Counted from the stretch's first letter, positions 1 to 8,634 are shown. The stretch: 61,560 bases of DNA from Faecalibacterium gallinarum (GCF_022180365.1 NZ_BQKV01000021.1:1-61560); one strand, 5' to 3'. Notes: generated by a model from the sequence alone, not told the origin. Made by a program: numbers and translations.

Positions 1-140
1 CCACTTCTATAACCACGAGCGGCTCCAGACAAAGACTGGCCTGGCTCCGCTCTCGCTTCGCCAGGCCAGTCTTTGATTCGTTTACTTCTACCCCTTGCAG
101 GCCTCTTTTTTGTACTGTCCGCACAATATGGGGCGGTTCA
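1..140 (+). mobile_element. Right end of an IS3-family insertion sequence (truncated by the window edge)
   Basis: The first 76 bases encode the tail of an IS3-type transposase, and about 60 bp later the sequence ends in a terminal inverted repeat closing with GGGGCGGTTCA at 130-140. Its reverse complement, TGAACCGCCCCA, matches the TGAACCGCTCCA that opens the IS at the right edge of the window (61416). Both repeats also share GACAGT and an A-rich run at corresponding positions. The bases after 140 (tgcg) do not match those before 61416 (tctc), so this is not simply the other half of the same insertion. Confidence 0.75.
2..76 (+). CDS. IS3-family transposase OrfB, C-terminal 24 residues (partial)
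   Basis: The frame opens with HFYNHERLQTKTGLAPLSLR and stops at 74-76. The pattern YNxERxQ-KTGLAPxxxR is the conserved tail of the DDE integrase-core transposase of IS3/IS150-type elements. The catalytic DDE residues lie upstream of the window. OrfB is normally made as an OrfAB fusion by programmed frameshifting, which cannot be assessed here. The family is well supported; the exact IS is not identified. Confidence 0.75.
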   Translation, partial: HFYNHERLQTKTGLAPLSLRQASL

Positions 141-177
141 TGCGGGGGAGGCGCCTTTTGCTGTACAATGGGGCGGA

Positions 178-1167
178 TTATTTCAGGCTGACGTCGTGGC
201 GGGTGGCCTCGCCTTTCGAGAAGGCGTCGACGCTCTCAAAGACCCCCCGGACCATGCTCTCTACGTTCTGCTGGGTGTAGAAGGCTGTGTGGTCGGTGAG
301 GATCACGTTGGGGAAACTGCGGAAGAGGGCCAGCTCGGAGTTGGGGATGGGCTCCCCGGCCCGGTTGTAATAGTACAGGCCGTTCTCGTTCTCCAGCACA
401 TCCAGGGCGGCGGCCCCCACCTTGCCCTGTTCCAGGGCGGCGATCAGAGCGTCGCTGTCGATCAGCTTGCCCCGGGCGGTGTTGATCAGCACCACCCCCG
501 GCTTCATCTTTTCCAGCGCGGCGGCGTCAATGAGGTGATGGTTCTCCTCGGTGGCGTTGGTGTGGAGGGTGATCACGTCGCACTGGGCGTAGAGGGTGTC
601 CAGATCCACATATTCGGCGTACTGGGCGGCCTCGGCGCTTGGGTAGAGGTCATAGGCCAGCAGCTTGCAGCCGAAGCCCGACAGGTGCTTGAGCACCGTC
701 CGGCCGATCCGCCCGGTGCCGATGACGCCCACCGTGCAGCTCGACAGATCCCGGCCGATCTTGCCTTTCAGGGAATAATCCTGGGCCTCGCCCCGTTTGA
801 GGATATGGCCCACCCGGCGCAGGGACATCATCATGAGCATGATGGCGTAGTTGGCCACCCCGTTGGGCGGGTAGTCCACGTTGGAGACGGGCATCCCCAG
901 CTCCTTGGCCCGGGCCCGGTCCACATGGTCGAAGCCGATGGACCGGCAGCACAGGTACTTGACCCCCAGCTCGTGGAACCGTTCTACCATGGCCGTGCCC
1001 ATGTCGCAGGGGGTAAAGGAGACCGCGTCATAGCCGGCCGCCAAAGCGGCATTTTCCAGGGTGGGGTACTCCTCACAGCCCCCGAACTCGACCCCGAACT
1101 CCTGGCTCAGTTTCTGGGCGAAGCCCAGCTCGTCGTAGGGGCGCAGGGTATAAAAGAAAATCTTCAT
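178..1167 (-). CDS. ldhA: D-lactate dehydrogenase (D-2-hydroxyacid dehydrogenase family)
   Basis: This 329-residue cytosolic NAD-dependent oxidoreductase should reduce pyruvate (or a related 2-keto acid) to the D-2-hydroxy acid, recycling NADH in fermentation. The nucleotide-binding motif GTGRIG is at residues 150-155, with an acidic Asp173 after the next strand that favours NAD over NADP. The catalytic Arg232 (in NTARGKL), Glu259 (in DVLEN) and His293 (in TDHTAF) are all present. Length is typical of LdhA/VanH-type enzymes. It is monocistronic; the IS fragment lies just beyond its stop. A 2-hydroxyisocaproate or phenyllactate dehydrogenase remains possible, because substrate choice is not visible in the sequence. 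Confidence 0.88.
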   Translation of the reverse strand: MKIFFYTLRPYDELGFAQKLSQEFGVEFGGCEEYPTLENAALAAGYDAVSFTPCDMGTAMVERFHELGVKYLCCRSIGFDHVDRARAKELGMPVSNVDYPPNGVANYAIMLMMMSLRRVGHILKRGEAQDYSLKGKIGRDLSSCTVGVIGTGRIGRTVLKHLSGFGCKLLAYDLYPSAEAAQYAEYVDLDTLYAQCDVITLHTNATEENHHLIDAAALEKMKPGVVLINTARGKLIDSDALIAALEQGKVGAAALDVLENENGLYYYNRAGEPIPNSELALFRSFPNVILTDHTAFYTQQNVESMVRGVFESVDAFSKGEATRHDVSLK

Positions 1168-1240
1168 TTCTGATTCACTCCCTCAAAAAACAGCGGCCTG
1201 CCCTGCCGGGGCGGCAGAGGGCCGCGCTCTCATTGTGTCC

Positions 1241-1249
1241 ATAATAGCA
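1241..1249 (-). promoter_or_regulatory. Extended -10 of the ldhA promoter
   Basis: On the minus strand the sequence TGCTATTAT (an extended -10, TGnTATNAT) lies about 75 bp upstream of the ldhA start. No good -35 is seen, which is common for extended -10 promoters. Confidence 0.4.
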
Positions 1250-1274
1250 CGTTTGGAAGCAGAGGGGGGAGATG

Positions 1275-1289
1275 TTGAAAATTTTTCAA
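1275..1289. promoter_or_regulatory. Palindromic operator candidate between ldhA and the divergent gene
   Basis: TTGAAAATTTTTCAA is a 7+1+7 perfect palindrome in the divergent intergenic region, about 30 bp upstream of the extended -10 of ldhA. It is similar in shape to operators of redox regulators such as Rex (TTGTTAAn4TTAACAA) but does not match the Rex consensus exactly. The binding protein is unknown. Confidence 0.3.
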
Positions 1290-1334
1290 TTTATTTATAT
1301 AAAAAGACGATTTTGTTTGAAACAGGAGAGAGCT

Positions 1335-1727
1335 ATGCTTTTGTTGCCGTTGCGATGCCTGGCGGGCCAGCCCGCCGACCCCGCCGCCCTGAAAGCCGAG
1401 GCCGCCGAAGCCCGGCGGTTTGGGCGGGTGGCCCTGGGGGAACATCATCTTTTTCTCTACCGGGTGCTGGGGCTGGGCGGGGGTTATATCGCCTATGCCG
1501 ACATTGACCGGTGGTACATCCGCCACCTGGAAGCCACGGTGGAGGTCTCCTCGTTTTCCTCCTATATGTTTGTGGTGGAGTACCCCCACGGGGATGGCTT
1601 TCAGGAGTTTGCCATCAACTACGAGGAGAAAAAGAAGCTGGACGCTTTGCGGGACGCTTTCCGGGCGGCCCACCCGGAGATCTCCTTCGGGCGAGACCCC
1701 AGCCGCCCCACCCGGCAGAACTGGTGA
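1335..1727 (+). CDS. Conserved hypothetical protein, about 130 residues
   Basis: I do not recognise a named family. The ATG at 1335 is preferred over an in-frame ATG at 1272 because a GGAGAG ribosome site ends about 6 bp upstream of it. The product is soluble, with no signal peptide or membrane segment. It has a Gly-rich turn (LGLGGGYIAYADIDRWYI), a central beta-rich part and a Lys/Glu-rich helix (YEEKKKLDALRDAFRAA) near the C-terminus, as in small PH-like or regulatory folds; this fold guess is weak. It is divergent from ldhA and convergent with the broken acyltransferase gene. Confidence 0.6.
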   Translation: MLLLPLRCLAGQPADPAALKAEAAEARRFGRVALGEHHLFLYRVLGLGGGYIAYADIDRWYIRHLEATVEVSSFSSYMFVVEYPHGDGFQEFAINYEEKKKLDALRDAFRAAHPEISFGRDPSRPTRQNW

Positions 1728-1754
1728 GTCGGTTCAAAGGCCTTCTGACAAAAA

Positions 1755-1783
1755 AGAAAAATCCTCCCCGAACAGGGAGGGTT
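1755..1783 (-). terminator. Intrinsic terminator of the acyltransferase pseudogene
   Basis: On the minus strand, arms CCTCCC/GGGAGG (1763-1768 and 1775-1780) are followed by a T-rich run. It lies 20 bp beyond the stop of the acyltransferase frame. Confidence 0.6.
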
Positions 1784-1799
1784 GAAGGAAGAAGCAATG

Positions 1800-2813
1800 T
1801 CAGTGGCAGGGCCGGTATTTTGCCGTTTTGCCAATTGCCCAGGGGGCGAACCGGTCCAGGAATTTATATCCCAATATACAGAGGACCAGGGTCATCAGAA
1901 CAAGGAGAGAGGCAAGCAAAAAGTTTGACCGTACGGCATCTGTGCTTGTTTGGAGAGGAATAGAAACCAGGGTGGCCAGCACGCGGTAGATTGGGCCCTG
2001 GACACAGAGGGCGATCAGGCTGATCCGGCCCAGATATTCCAGCACCGCGTTTTTCTTCAGCAGAAGAGCCAGAAGCAGAGCCGCCAAGATTCCGACGAAT
2101 CCGTTGAGAAACCAACGAATCCCTGTCTCTGTGCAGTAAAAGGAGAGAAAAATGCTGCACCCCAATAACCCCAGAGCGGCCCCCCCATTTGACCGGGGTA
2201 TAGAGCTGCTGGAGTATTGGCCCGGCGTTGTGGGCCGAGAGAAGGTGCCCTATTGCAAAGAAAGCGATGTAGCGGAAGGTTCGGTCGATTCCCCAGGGAA
2301 GGGACGGCAGGGGAGTCAGCAGAAACACCAGGCTCATCAGGGCAGAGAGGCCGAAGGCCAGCTTCTGCCCGCCGAGACGGACCAGCAAATTAAAGAAAAC
2401 AGTCAGAACAAAAAAACAGGGCAGAAACCACAACGGAACATTAAAGCCGAGATAATCGTACTGCCCGGCAAACAGACCGTAAACAGCGGTGGAGAGATCC
2501 AGCCCTGTATCCCGAAAATGCCGCTCCACCAGCAGCCAGTACCCCAGTGTAAGGGTGCCAAAACAAAAATAGGGAATGAGGATTGTCTGAACTCGGCGTT
2601 TCAAGTCAATCCAAAAGGGCTTTTCACGATAGGCCCAGCCTGCCGCGAAGAAAAATAGCGGCATATGGAAGGTATAGATCCAACGGAAAGCCGCATCGTT
2701 GAGGTAAATGTGACCAAAAAGGACCAGGAGCGTCCCCATTCCCTCAGGATATCCAGATAGGCAAGCCGGCTGCTGGTTTGGGTTTGCTGGGTGGTTTTTG
2801 CTTGCGGATCCAA
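1800..2813 (-). pseudogene. Acyltransferase-3 / OafA-like membrane acyltransferase, broken by two frameshifts
   Basis: Three successive minus frames must be joined to make one protein of about 335 residues. The first runs from a TTG at 2813 (SD GAGGAGG upstream) to the family motif YLDILRE near 2745. The second continues MGTLLVLFGHIYL with several membrane spans to about 2190. The third runs from about 2185 (LGLLGCSIFLSFYC) to the stop at 1800. The order and spacing match multi-pass acyltransferases that O-acylate surface sugars. The second shift coincides with a run of seven C on the plus strand (2180-2186). As read, no full-length protein can be made; sequencing error or phase variation is possible. 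Confidence 0.75.
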
Positions 2814-3008
2814 AAGAACCCCCTCCTCTGTTTTGATATAAAAATAGACTTAGACAAAGGAATGATAACATATATTTTTCTTGTCTACAAGTTCGCATTT
2901 TGGGTCCCCGCTTGTAAAAAGCCCCCAAAGAGAGTATGCTATCTTCAGGAGTAAATCTGCGGCGGCCCCGGAGGCCGGCCGGAATACAATAAAAAGGAGA
3001 GAAACCTT

Positions 3009-4226
3009 ATGCGCGCATACGAACGTCTGCTGCAATATGTCCGGGTCCATACCACCTCGGACCCCAATTCGGGCACCCACCCCTCCAGCGCCCGCCAGTT
3101 TGACCTGGCCCGGATGCTGGTGGAGGAGCTGAAAACGCTGGGCGTAGAGGACGCTTTTGTGGACGAGCACTGCTACGTCTACGGCACCCTGCCCGCCACC
3201 CCGGGCTGTGAGGGGAAACCCGCCCTGGGTCTCATCGCCCACATGGATACCGCCAACGACGCCAGCGGTGAGAACGTCCAGCCCGTCCTCCACGAGAACT
3301 ACGACGGCCGGGATGTGACCCTGCCCGCCACCGGCATGGTGATGCAGGTGGCGAAATTCCCCTTCCTGGCCAAGATGAAGGGAGAGACCCTCATCACCAC
3401 CGACGGCACTACCCTGTTGGGGGCCGACGACAAGGCGGGCGTGGCCGAGATCATGACCACCGTGGAGACCCTCCAGGCCGAGGGCCGCCCCCACGGCAAA
3501 CTCTGCATCGCCTTCACCCCCGACGAGGAGATCGGCGAGGGGGCCATGCTCTTTGATATCCCGGGCTTCGGGGCCGACTTCGCCTACACTGTGGACGGCG
3601 GCGACGCAGGGGACATTGAGTACGAAAACTTCAACGCCGCGGCGGCCACCGTCACCGTCCGGGGCCTGTCGGTCCACCCGGGCAGCGCCAAGGATAAGAT
3701 GATCAACGCCTCCAACGTGGCCATGGAGTTCCATATGGCTCTGCCGGTGATGGCCCGCCCCGAGACCACCGAGGGCCGGGAGGGCTTCTATCACCTGTGC
3801 CAGATGTACGGCGACGTCACCGACGCAAAGCTGGGCTATATCCTGCGGGACCACGACGCCGACAAGCTGGAGTGCAAGAAGGACAACCTGCGCCAGATCG
3901 CCGACGCCCTGAACAGCAAGTACGGCCCGGGCACCGTGACGGTGGAAATCAAGGACAGCTACCGCAACATGATCGAGAAGATCCTGCCCCACTTCCACCT
4001 GATCGAGACTGCCCGCACCGCCGTGCGGATGGCAGGTCTGGAACCGGAGGAAGTGCCGGTCCGGGGCGGCACCGATGGAGCCACCCTGAGCTGGAACGGC
4101 CTGCCCTGCCCGAACCTGGGCACCGGCGGGTTCAACTTCCACGGGGTGTGCGAGTGCATCACCGCCGAGCGGATGGACAAGGCCACCGAGATCCTCTTGA
4201 ACATTGTGGGCATCTACGCAAAATAA
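3009..4226 (+). CDS. pepT: Peptidase T (tripeptide aminopeptidase)
   Basis: The protein has 405 residues, the normal PepT length, and is an M20-family dinuclear zinc enzyme that releases the N-terminal residue of tripeptides in the cytosol. Metal ligands can be read in order: His78 and Asp80 (AHMDT), bridging Asp140 (GADDKAG), Glu173/174 (PDEEIG, catalytic base and ligand), Asp196 (TVDGGD) and His378 (NFHGV). The start at 3009 follows an AAAGGAGA ribosome site. It stands alone and ends at a bidirectional terminator. Confidence 0.95.
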   Translation: MRAYERLLQYVRVHTTSDPNSGTHPSSARQFDLARMLVEELKTLGVEDAFVDEHCYVYGTLPATPGCEGKPALGLIAHMDTANDASGENVQPVLHENYDGRDVTLPATGMVMQVAKFPFLAKMKGETLITTDGTTLLGADDKAGVAEIMTTVETLQAEGRPHGKLCIAFTPDEEIGEGAMLFDIPGFGADFAYTVDGGDAGDIEYENFNAAAATVTVRGLSVHPGSAKDKMINASNVAMEFHMALPVMARPETTEGREGFYHLCQMYGDVTDAKLGYILRDHDADKLECKKDNLRQIADALNSKYGPGTVTVEIKDSYRNMIEKILPHFHLIETARTAVRMAGLEPEEVPVRGGTDGATLSWNGLPCPNLGTGGFNFHGVCECITAERMDKATEILLNIVGIYAK

Positions 4227-4242
4227 GAGTAAAATCAATCAA

Positions 4243-4277
4243 AAAGCCGCTGCGGGCTGGGCCTGCGGCGGCTTTTT
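4243..4277. terminator. Bidirectional terminator between pepT and tcdA
   Basis: AAAAAGCCGC... pairs with ...GCGGCTTTTT, giving A/T-flanked arms readable in both directions between two convergent genes. Confidence 0.7.
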
Positions 4278-4281
4278 CGGT

Positions 4282-5037
4282 TTATTTGCGGTTGTACCCG
4301 GCCAGATCCTTGATGACCTCGCCGGCCAGGATCAGCCCGGCCACCGAGGGCACAAAGGCGGTGGAGCCGGGGGTGGCCCGCCGGGGCCCGCCGGGGCGGG
4401 TGGCGTCGGCGGGGGTGCCCCCGTCGGGGGCCTCCGGGTCGGGGATGGGGGTCAGGGCCGGCTCCCGGGAGTAGACCACTTTCAGGTGCTTGACCCCCCG
4501 TTTGCGGCACTCGTTCCGCATCACCCGGGCCAGGGGGCAGACCGAGGTCTCGTAGATGTCGGCCACCTCCAGCTGGGTGGGGTCCAGCTTGTTGCCCGCC
4601 CCCATGCAGCAGAGGATGGGCACCCCGGCGGCCTGGGCCTGCATCACCAGGGAGAGTTTGCCGGTGACGGTGTCGATGGCGTCCACCACATAGTCGTATT
4701 GGGTGAAATCGAACTGCCCCGCCGTCTCGGGGGTGTAGAAGGTCTTGTAGGTGCGGACGGTAATTTCCGGGTCGATGTCGTGGATCCGGGCCGCCGCCAC
4801 ATCCACCTTGTATTGGCCGATGGTGCTGTGAAGGGCAATGATCTGCCGGTTTAAGTTGGACAGACACACCTGGTCGTCGTCGATCAGATCCAGCGCGCCC
4901 ACCCCGCTGCGGGCCAGGGCCTCGACGGTGTAGCCGCCCACCCCGCCGACGCCAAAGACGGCCACCCGGGCCGCCCGGAGTTTCTCGATGCCGGTCTGCC
5001 CCAGCAAAAGCCGGGTGCGGGAGAGTTGTTCGTTCAT
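4282..5037 (-). CDS. tcdA: tRNA threonylcarbamoyladenosine dehydratase
   Basis: This is a 251-residue E1-like (ThiF/MoeB superfamily) enzyme that uses ATP to cyclise t6A at position 37 of ANN-decoding tRNAs to ct6A. The ATP-binding loop FGVGGVGG is at residues 29-35 region, followed by LIDDDQVCLSNLNRQ, the adenylating-site signature. The ATG at 5037 is chosen because it overlaps the cca stop as ATGA, implying translational coupling; a longer in-frame extension upstream has no support. A Pro/Gly-rich insert near residues 205-225 (PEAPDGGTPADATRPGGPRR) looks like a disordered loop. Confidence 0.92.
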   Translation of the reverse strand: MNEQLSRTRLLLGQTGIEKLRAARVAVFGVGGVGGYTVEALARSGVGALDLIDDDQVCLSNLNRQIIALHSTIGQYKVDVAAARIHDIDPEITVRTYKTFYTPETAGQFDFTQYDYVVDAIDTVTGKLSLVMQAQAAGVPILCCMGAGNKLDPTQLEVADIYETSVCPLARVMRNECRKRGVKHLKVVYSREPALTPIPDPEAPDGGTPADATRPGGPRRATPGSTAFVPSVAGLILAGEVIKDLAGYNRK

Positions 5038-6290
5038 GGGATGTGATCCTGCCTTTCCTCTTGTGTGTGGGCCAAAAGGGCCCGGGCGGCGGTTAAGAGA
5101 GCCGCTTTTTCGTTGGGGATTTTTTCGTCCAAAACCTGCTCCAGCAGGGCGGCCAGAGCCTGGCCCAAAGCCCGCCCCGGCCCAAAGCCCAGGGCTTGCA
5201 GTTCCTGCCCGCCGATGGCCAGCTGACCGATCCGGCAGCAGGCGTTTTCGTTTGTCAGGGTTTCGAGGGTTTCGCCCAGGGCGTTCCACTCCGGGCCGCC
5301 GGTCCGGGCCCGCCCCAGGGCGACCAGCCGCGCCGTCTGCGGGGGGCTCAGCCGGGCCAGCAGATGCCGGGCCTGAACCCGCCGGGCGGCGGGGGTGCCG
5401 GCGGGGGTGAAGTCCCATTCCGCCGCCAGCTCCGACACCTGTTTTAATAGCTCGTTGGAGGGCCGCAGGCTCCGCAGGGCCTGCCCGGCGCCCTCCCGGC
5501 CTAAGGAACCCAGCAGGGCCGCAAACCGGACGGGCAAATCCGCCGGGGCCGCATCAATGGCGGCGCAGCAGGCGGAGAACCGCCCCGGCTGGCCCAGGGG
5601 GTCCAGGGCGGGGAAGATGACTTCCATCAAGGCCGGTTCCAGCCACCGTCCGGGCCGGGGGGCCAGCAGGAGTTTTGATACTTCCTGCAAAATCCGCTCG
5701 GCGGAGATATTTTTCAGCCCGCCCCGCAGCGCCAGGGCCGCGGCCCGGGTGGCCGGGTCAAGGGAGAACTCCTCCCGGGCCCCGAAGCGGTAGAGCCGGA
5801 GAATCCGCAGGCTGTCCTCGGCGAACCGCCGGGCCGGGTCCCCCACGGCCCGCACCTGCCGGGCCGCCAGGTCCGCCCGCCCCCCGAAGGGGTCCACCAG
5901 ACCCTCTTTTTCATTATAGGCCATGGCGTTGATGGTGAAATCCCGCCGGGCCAGATCCTGGGTCACATCGGCCACAAAATCCACCTTGTCGGGGTGGCGG
6001 CCGTCGGAGTAGGCTCCCTCCACCCGGAAGGTGGTGATCTCATAAAAGCTGTCCCCCTGCCGGACGGTGACCGTCCCGTGTTTCAGCCCGGTGGGGATGC
6101 ACTGCTCCTCTCCGAACAGGAGGAGCACTTGTTCCGGCCGGGCGCTGGTACAGAGGTCCCAGTCAGCGGGGGCTTTGCCGAGAAGGCTGTCCCGCACGCA
6201 GCCCCCCACAGCATAGGCTTTGTACCCGGCGGCGTGGAGCTGAGCCAGCAGGGTCGCCGCCCCGGGGTCGAGGGTGATATTTGGCGTCAT
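5034..6290 (-). CDS. cca: CCA-adding tRNA nucleotidyltransferase
   Basis: The 418-residue class II nucleotidyltransferase adds or repairs the 3' CCA of tRNAs. The N-terminal head has AVGGCVRD and the catalytic Asp43-x-Asp45 (ADWDLCT). It is followed by RRDFTINAMAYN and the nucleotide-selecting helix region RRFAEDSLRILRLYRF. No HD domain is evident, as in Gram-positive CCA enzymes. It overlaps rnz upstream and tcdA downstream by 4 bp each (ATGA), so the three are one translationally coupled tRNA-maturation operon. Confidence 0.93.
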   Translation of the reverse strand: MTPNITLDPGAATLLAQLHAAGYKAYAVGGCVRDSLLGKAPADWDLCTSARPEQVLLLFGEEQCIPTGLKHGTVTVRQGDSFYEITTFRVEGAYSDGRHPDKVDFVADVTQDLARRDFTINAMAYNEKEGLVDPFGGRADLAARQVRAVGDPARRFAEDSLRILRLYRFGAREEFSLDPATRAAALALRGGLKNISAERILQEVSKLLLAPRPGRWLEPALMEVIFPALDPLGQPGRFSACCAAIDAAPADLPVRFAALLGSLGREGAGQALRSLRPSNELLKQVSELAAEWDFTPAGTPAARRVQARHLLARLSPPQTARLVALGRARTGGPEWNALGETLETLTNENACCRIGQLAIGGQELQALGFGPGRALGQALAALLEQVLDEKIPNEKAALLTAARALLAHTQEERQDHIP

Positions 6291-7213
6291 GGTTCCTCCT
6301 CAAAGCGCAGGGTGATCTGTTTGCCGTCGGCGCCGCACTCCGCTGCCGGAAAGGCGGCTCGGGCCTCGCCGAGATAGTCCTCGGGCTGCTGGATGATGGG
6401 GGAGTAGTGGACCAGCCAGAGCCGCCGGCCCCCCGCCCGGGCCGCCAGCGCCCCGCATTGGGGGAAGGTGCTGTGGCCGTAAAGGGCGGCCTGGTCGGCG
6501 TAGTCGTCGGTGGGGTAGGTGGCGTCGCAGAGCAGAAGATCTGCCCCCCGGGCGGCCTCCTCCAGGCCGGGGCAGGGGGCGGTATCGCCGGAAAAAACCA
6601 CCCGCAGCCCCCGCCGGGCCGGGCCCAGCACTTCCTCGGGGCGGACCAGCCTCTCCCCGGCGGAGACCGTTTCACCCTTTTGCAGCCGTCCCCAGAGGGG
6701 CATAGGAACCCCCAGGGCCCGGGCCCGCTGGGGGTCGAACTTCCCGGCCCGGGCCAGGGTGAAGCAATACCCCTGGCTGGCTACCCGGTGTCGGGTGGGG
6801 AAGGCCGAGAGGGCCGCCCCGGTGGGCCAGCCCAGCGCCGCCAGGTCGAGCCCCTCCGGCGGCAAAAGGGCGGGCCGCAGAGGATAGGGCAGCGGCCCGG
6901 CCAGAGCCCGCAGGGCTTCCAGCAGTCCGGCGTCCCCGGCCGGGGCGAAGAGGGCCAGGGGCTTTTCCCGCCCCTGGCAGCCCAAGGTCTGCAACAGGCC
7001 CGGCAGCCCGAAAATATGATCCCCGTGCCAGTGGGTCAGACAGATTCCGTCCAGCTTCATCAGGCTGACCCCGGCCCGGCGGGCGGCGGCCTGGGTGCCC
7101 TCGCCGCAGTCAAAGAGCAGGCTGTGGCCGCTGCATTCCAGCACCGCGGCGGTCAGGGCGCGGTCGGGCAGAGGCATGGTGGCGGCGGTGCCCAATAGGG
7201 TGACAGTTATCAT
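6287..7213 (-). CDS. rnz: Ribonuclease Z (tRNA 3' processing endonuclease)
   Basis: A 308-residue metallo-beta-lactamase-fold nuclease that cuts the 3' trailer of pre-tRNA. The metal motif THWHGDH covers His61, His63, Asp65 and His66. Further ligands lie in FSGDTAPCP (Asp) and VHYSPI (His). It is the first gene of rnz-cca-tcdA and makes the 3' ends that CCA transferase extends. The N-terminus MITVTLLGTAATMP is typical, and no alternative start is needed. Confidence 0.92.
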   Translation of the reverse strand: MITVTLLGTAATMPLPDRALTAAVLECSGHSLLFDCGEGTQAAARRAGVSLMKLDGICLTHWHGDHIFGLPGLLQTLGCQGREKPLALFAPAGDAGLLEALRALAGPLPYPLRPALLPPEGLDLAALGWPTGAALSAFPTRHRVASQGYCFTLARAGKFDPQRARALGVPMPLWGRLQKGETVSAGERLVRPEEVLGPARRGLRVVFSGDTAPCPGLEEAARGADLLLCDATYPTDDYADQAALYGHSTFPQCGALAARAGGRRLWLVHYSPIIQQPEDYLGEARAAFPAAECGADGKQITLRFEEEP

Positions 7214-7294
7214 GGCGTTTCACCTCCCGGAAAAGATTTAAACGCTCTTATTTTACCACAAAGATTCGGCGGATGCCAACGGGGGTATGGGGCG

Positions 7295-8542
7295 TTAGCC
7301 CTCGCCGGGTTTCTCGGGCAGAAGATCCAGCAGCCCCAGAGAGTATTCGTATAAAAACAGGTGTTTCGGGTCCTTCAAAAAGGGACCCGCCAACTTTTCC
7401 ATCTGTTCCAGCCGGTAAAACAGGGTGGTCTTGTGGATGTAAAGGGCCGCAGCAGCGGCGGTGGTGCTCCGGTTGTGGGCGAAGTAGGCCCGCAGGGTGG
7501 GGATATAGGCGGTGCCACGGGTCCGGTCGTGCTCCCGGAACAGCCGGATGTGGGGGTGGAGGCAGGCTTCCGCCTGACGGGCCGGGTGGGAGAGGAGAAA
7601 ACAGGCCAGGGGGAAATGTTCCTCAAACCGGCAGATGGGCCCCGGCAGCCGGGGAGCCCGGGCCTGGGCGCAGCGCAAAAGGGCTTTCACCATGGTTTGC
7701 GCCTGGGCGTGGGCCTGGGGGGCTTCCAGCAGAGGGTCAAAGGGCATGCTCACCGCCAGGGTGAACTGGTGGTACCCCAGCCAGTGGAGGAGCTTCACCG
7801 GTTCTTCCGGGCCCAGCAGAGCCGCCGGGGTGAGAAGCAGCAGGTTCTCCCGCCCCCAGCAGCAGAGGCTCCCGGGCAGAAGGTCCCCCACCTGCTGCAA
7901 TAGCGGCTCGTGCCCCAGCCCGGAGAAAAGAGGCGCTTCCAGACAGACCAGGCACCCCAGCCGGTAGGGCCCGCCGGGCCGCCACCCGGTCTGCTGCAGC
8001 CGCTGGAGGATCAGTCCTTCATCCGAGATTTCCCCCTCCACCAACTGGCGGAAAATTTCCGCCTGTGCGGGCTGGCGGGGGCCGGGGATGTTGTACTCTC
8101 CCTTTTGCAGCTCTACCGAAAGGGCTTGGGCCAGGGCGGACCAGCGTTCCAGGCCGGCGGGGTCCGGCTGCTCTTTCGACCGCAGAAAGAGATACCCCGT
8201 CACCTGTTTGTGGGTGGAGAGAGCGCAGAATACCTCCCAGAGCCCGCTGGAAGCATTGTAGAGGGAAAAAGCCTCCCGGCTTTTTTGCAGCTGGGCGGTG
8301 ATCCCTTTCTGCTGCAATTCCTCCACGATCTCGGGCCGCATGATCCACCGCCCCGATGCCTGGGGCACAAAGACCCCGTCGTCCTCTTTGGGGGCGGCGG
8401 TGGCCAGCAGGGTATAGGCCGCGTCGCAGACCGAAAAACTCTGGCCCAGGTATTTCCCGGCTGCCTGGACCAGCGCTTCCAGCCCGCCCCCGGCGGCCAG
8501 CTGTTCCAGCAGCATCCGCCGAAAAGATTCCAGATGCTCCAT
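7295..8542 (-). CDS. PucR/CdaR-type transcriptional regulator
   Basis: This 415-residue protein has the layout of purine-catabolism or sugar-diacid regulators: a long variable sensory half and a C-terminal PucR helix-turn-helix near residues 360-395 (FAHNRSTTAAAAALYIHKTT, then LFYRLEQMEKL). The effector is not predictable. It is divergent from the secreted flavoprotein gene at 8718, and a palindrome covers that gene's likely -10 box. It probably controls the flavoprotein, as an activator or repressor. Confidence 0.8.
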   Translation of the reverse strand: MEHLESFRRMLLEQLAAGGGLEALVQAAGKYLGQSFSVCDAAYTLLATAAPKEDDGVFVPQASGRWIMRPEIVEELQQKGITAQLQKSREAFSLYNASSGLWEVFCALSTHKQVTGYLFLRSKEQPDPAGLERWSALAQALSVELQKGEYNIPGPRQPAQAEIFRQLVEGEISDEGLILQRLQQTGWRPGGPYRLGCLVCLEAPLFSGLGHEPLLQQVGDLLPGSLCCWGRENLLLLTPAALLGPEEPVKLLHWLGYHQFTLAVSMPFDPLLEAPQAHAQAQTMVKALLRCAQARAPRLPGPICRFEEHFPLACFLLSHPARQAEACLHPHIRLFREHDRTRGTAYIPTLRAYFAHNRSTTAAAAALYIHKTTLFYRLEQMEKLAGPFLKDPKHLFLYEYSLGLLDLLPEKPGEG

Positions 8543-8634
8543 TTGAACCTCCTAAAAGTACTTTTTCAATTATTATAGCATAAAAAGCCCGAAAATGCCC
8601 CTTTTTTGCCGCGTTTATCCGATGATTTCAGGAG

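Noticed and set aside
73..1173. Long plus-strand open frame of 366 codons opposite ldhA
   Set aside because: It mirrors the ldhA codons in GC-rich DNA, has a low-complexity Gly/His/Val/Gln composition and no ribosome site; ldhA has intact catalytic motifs.
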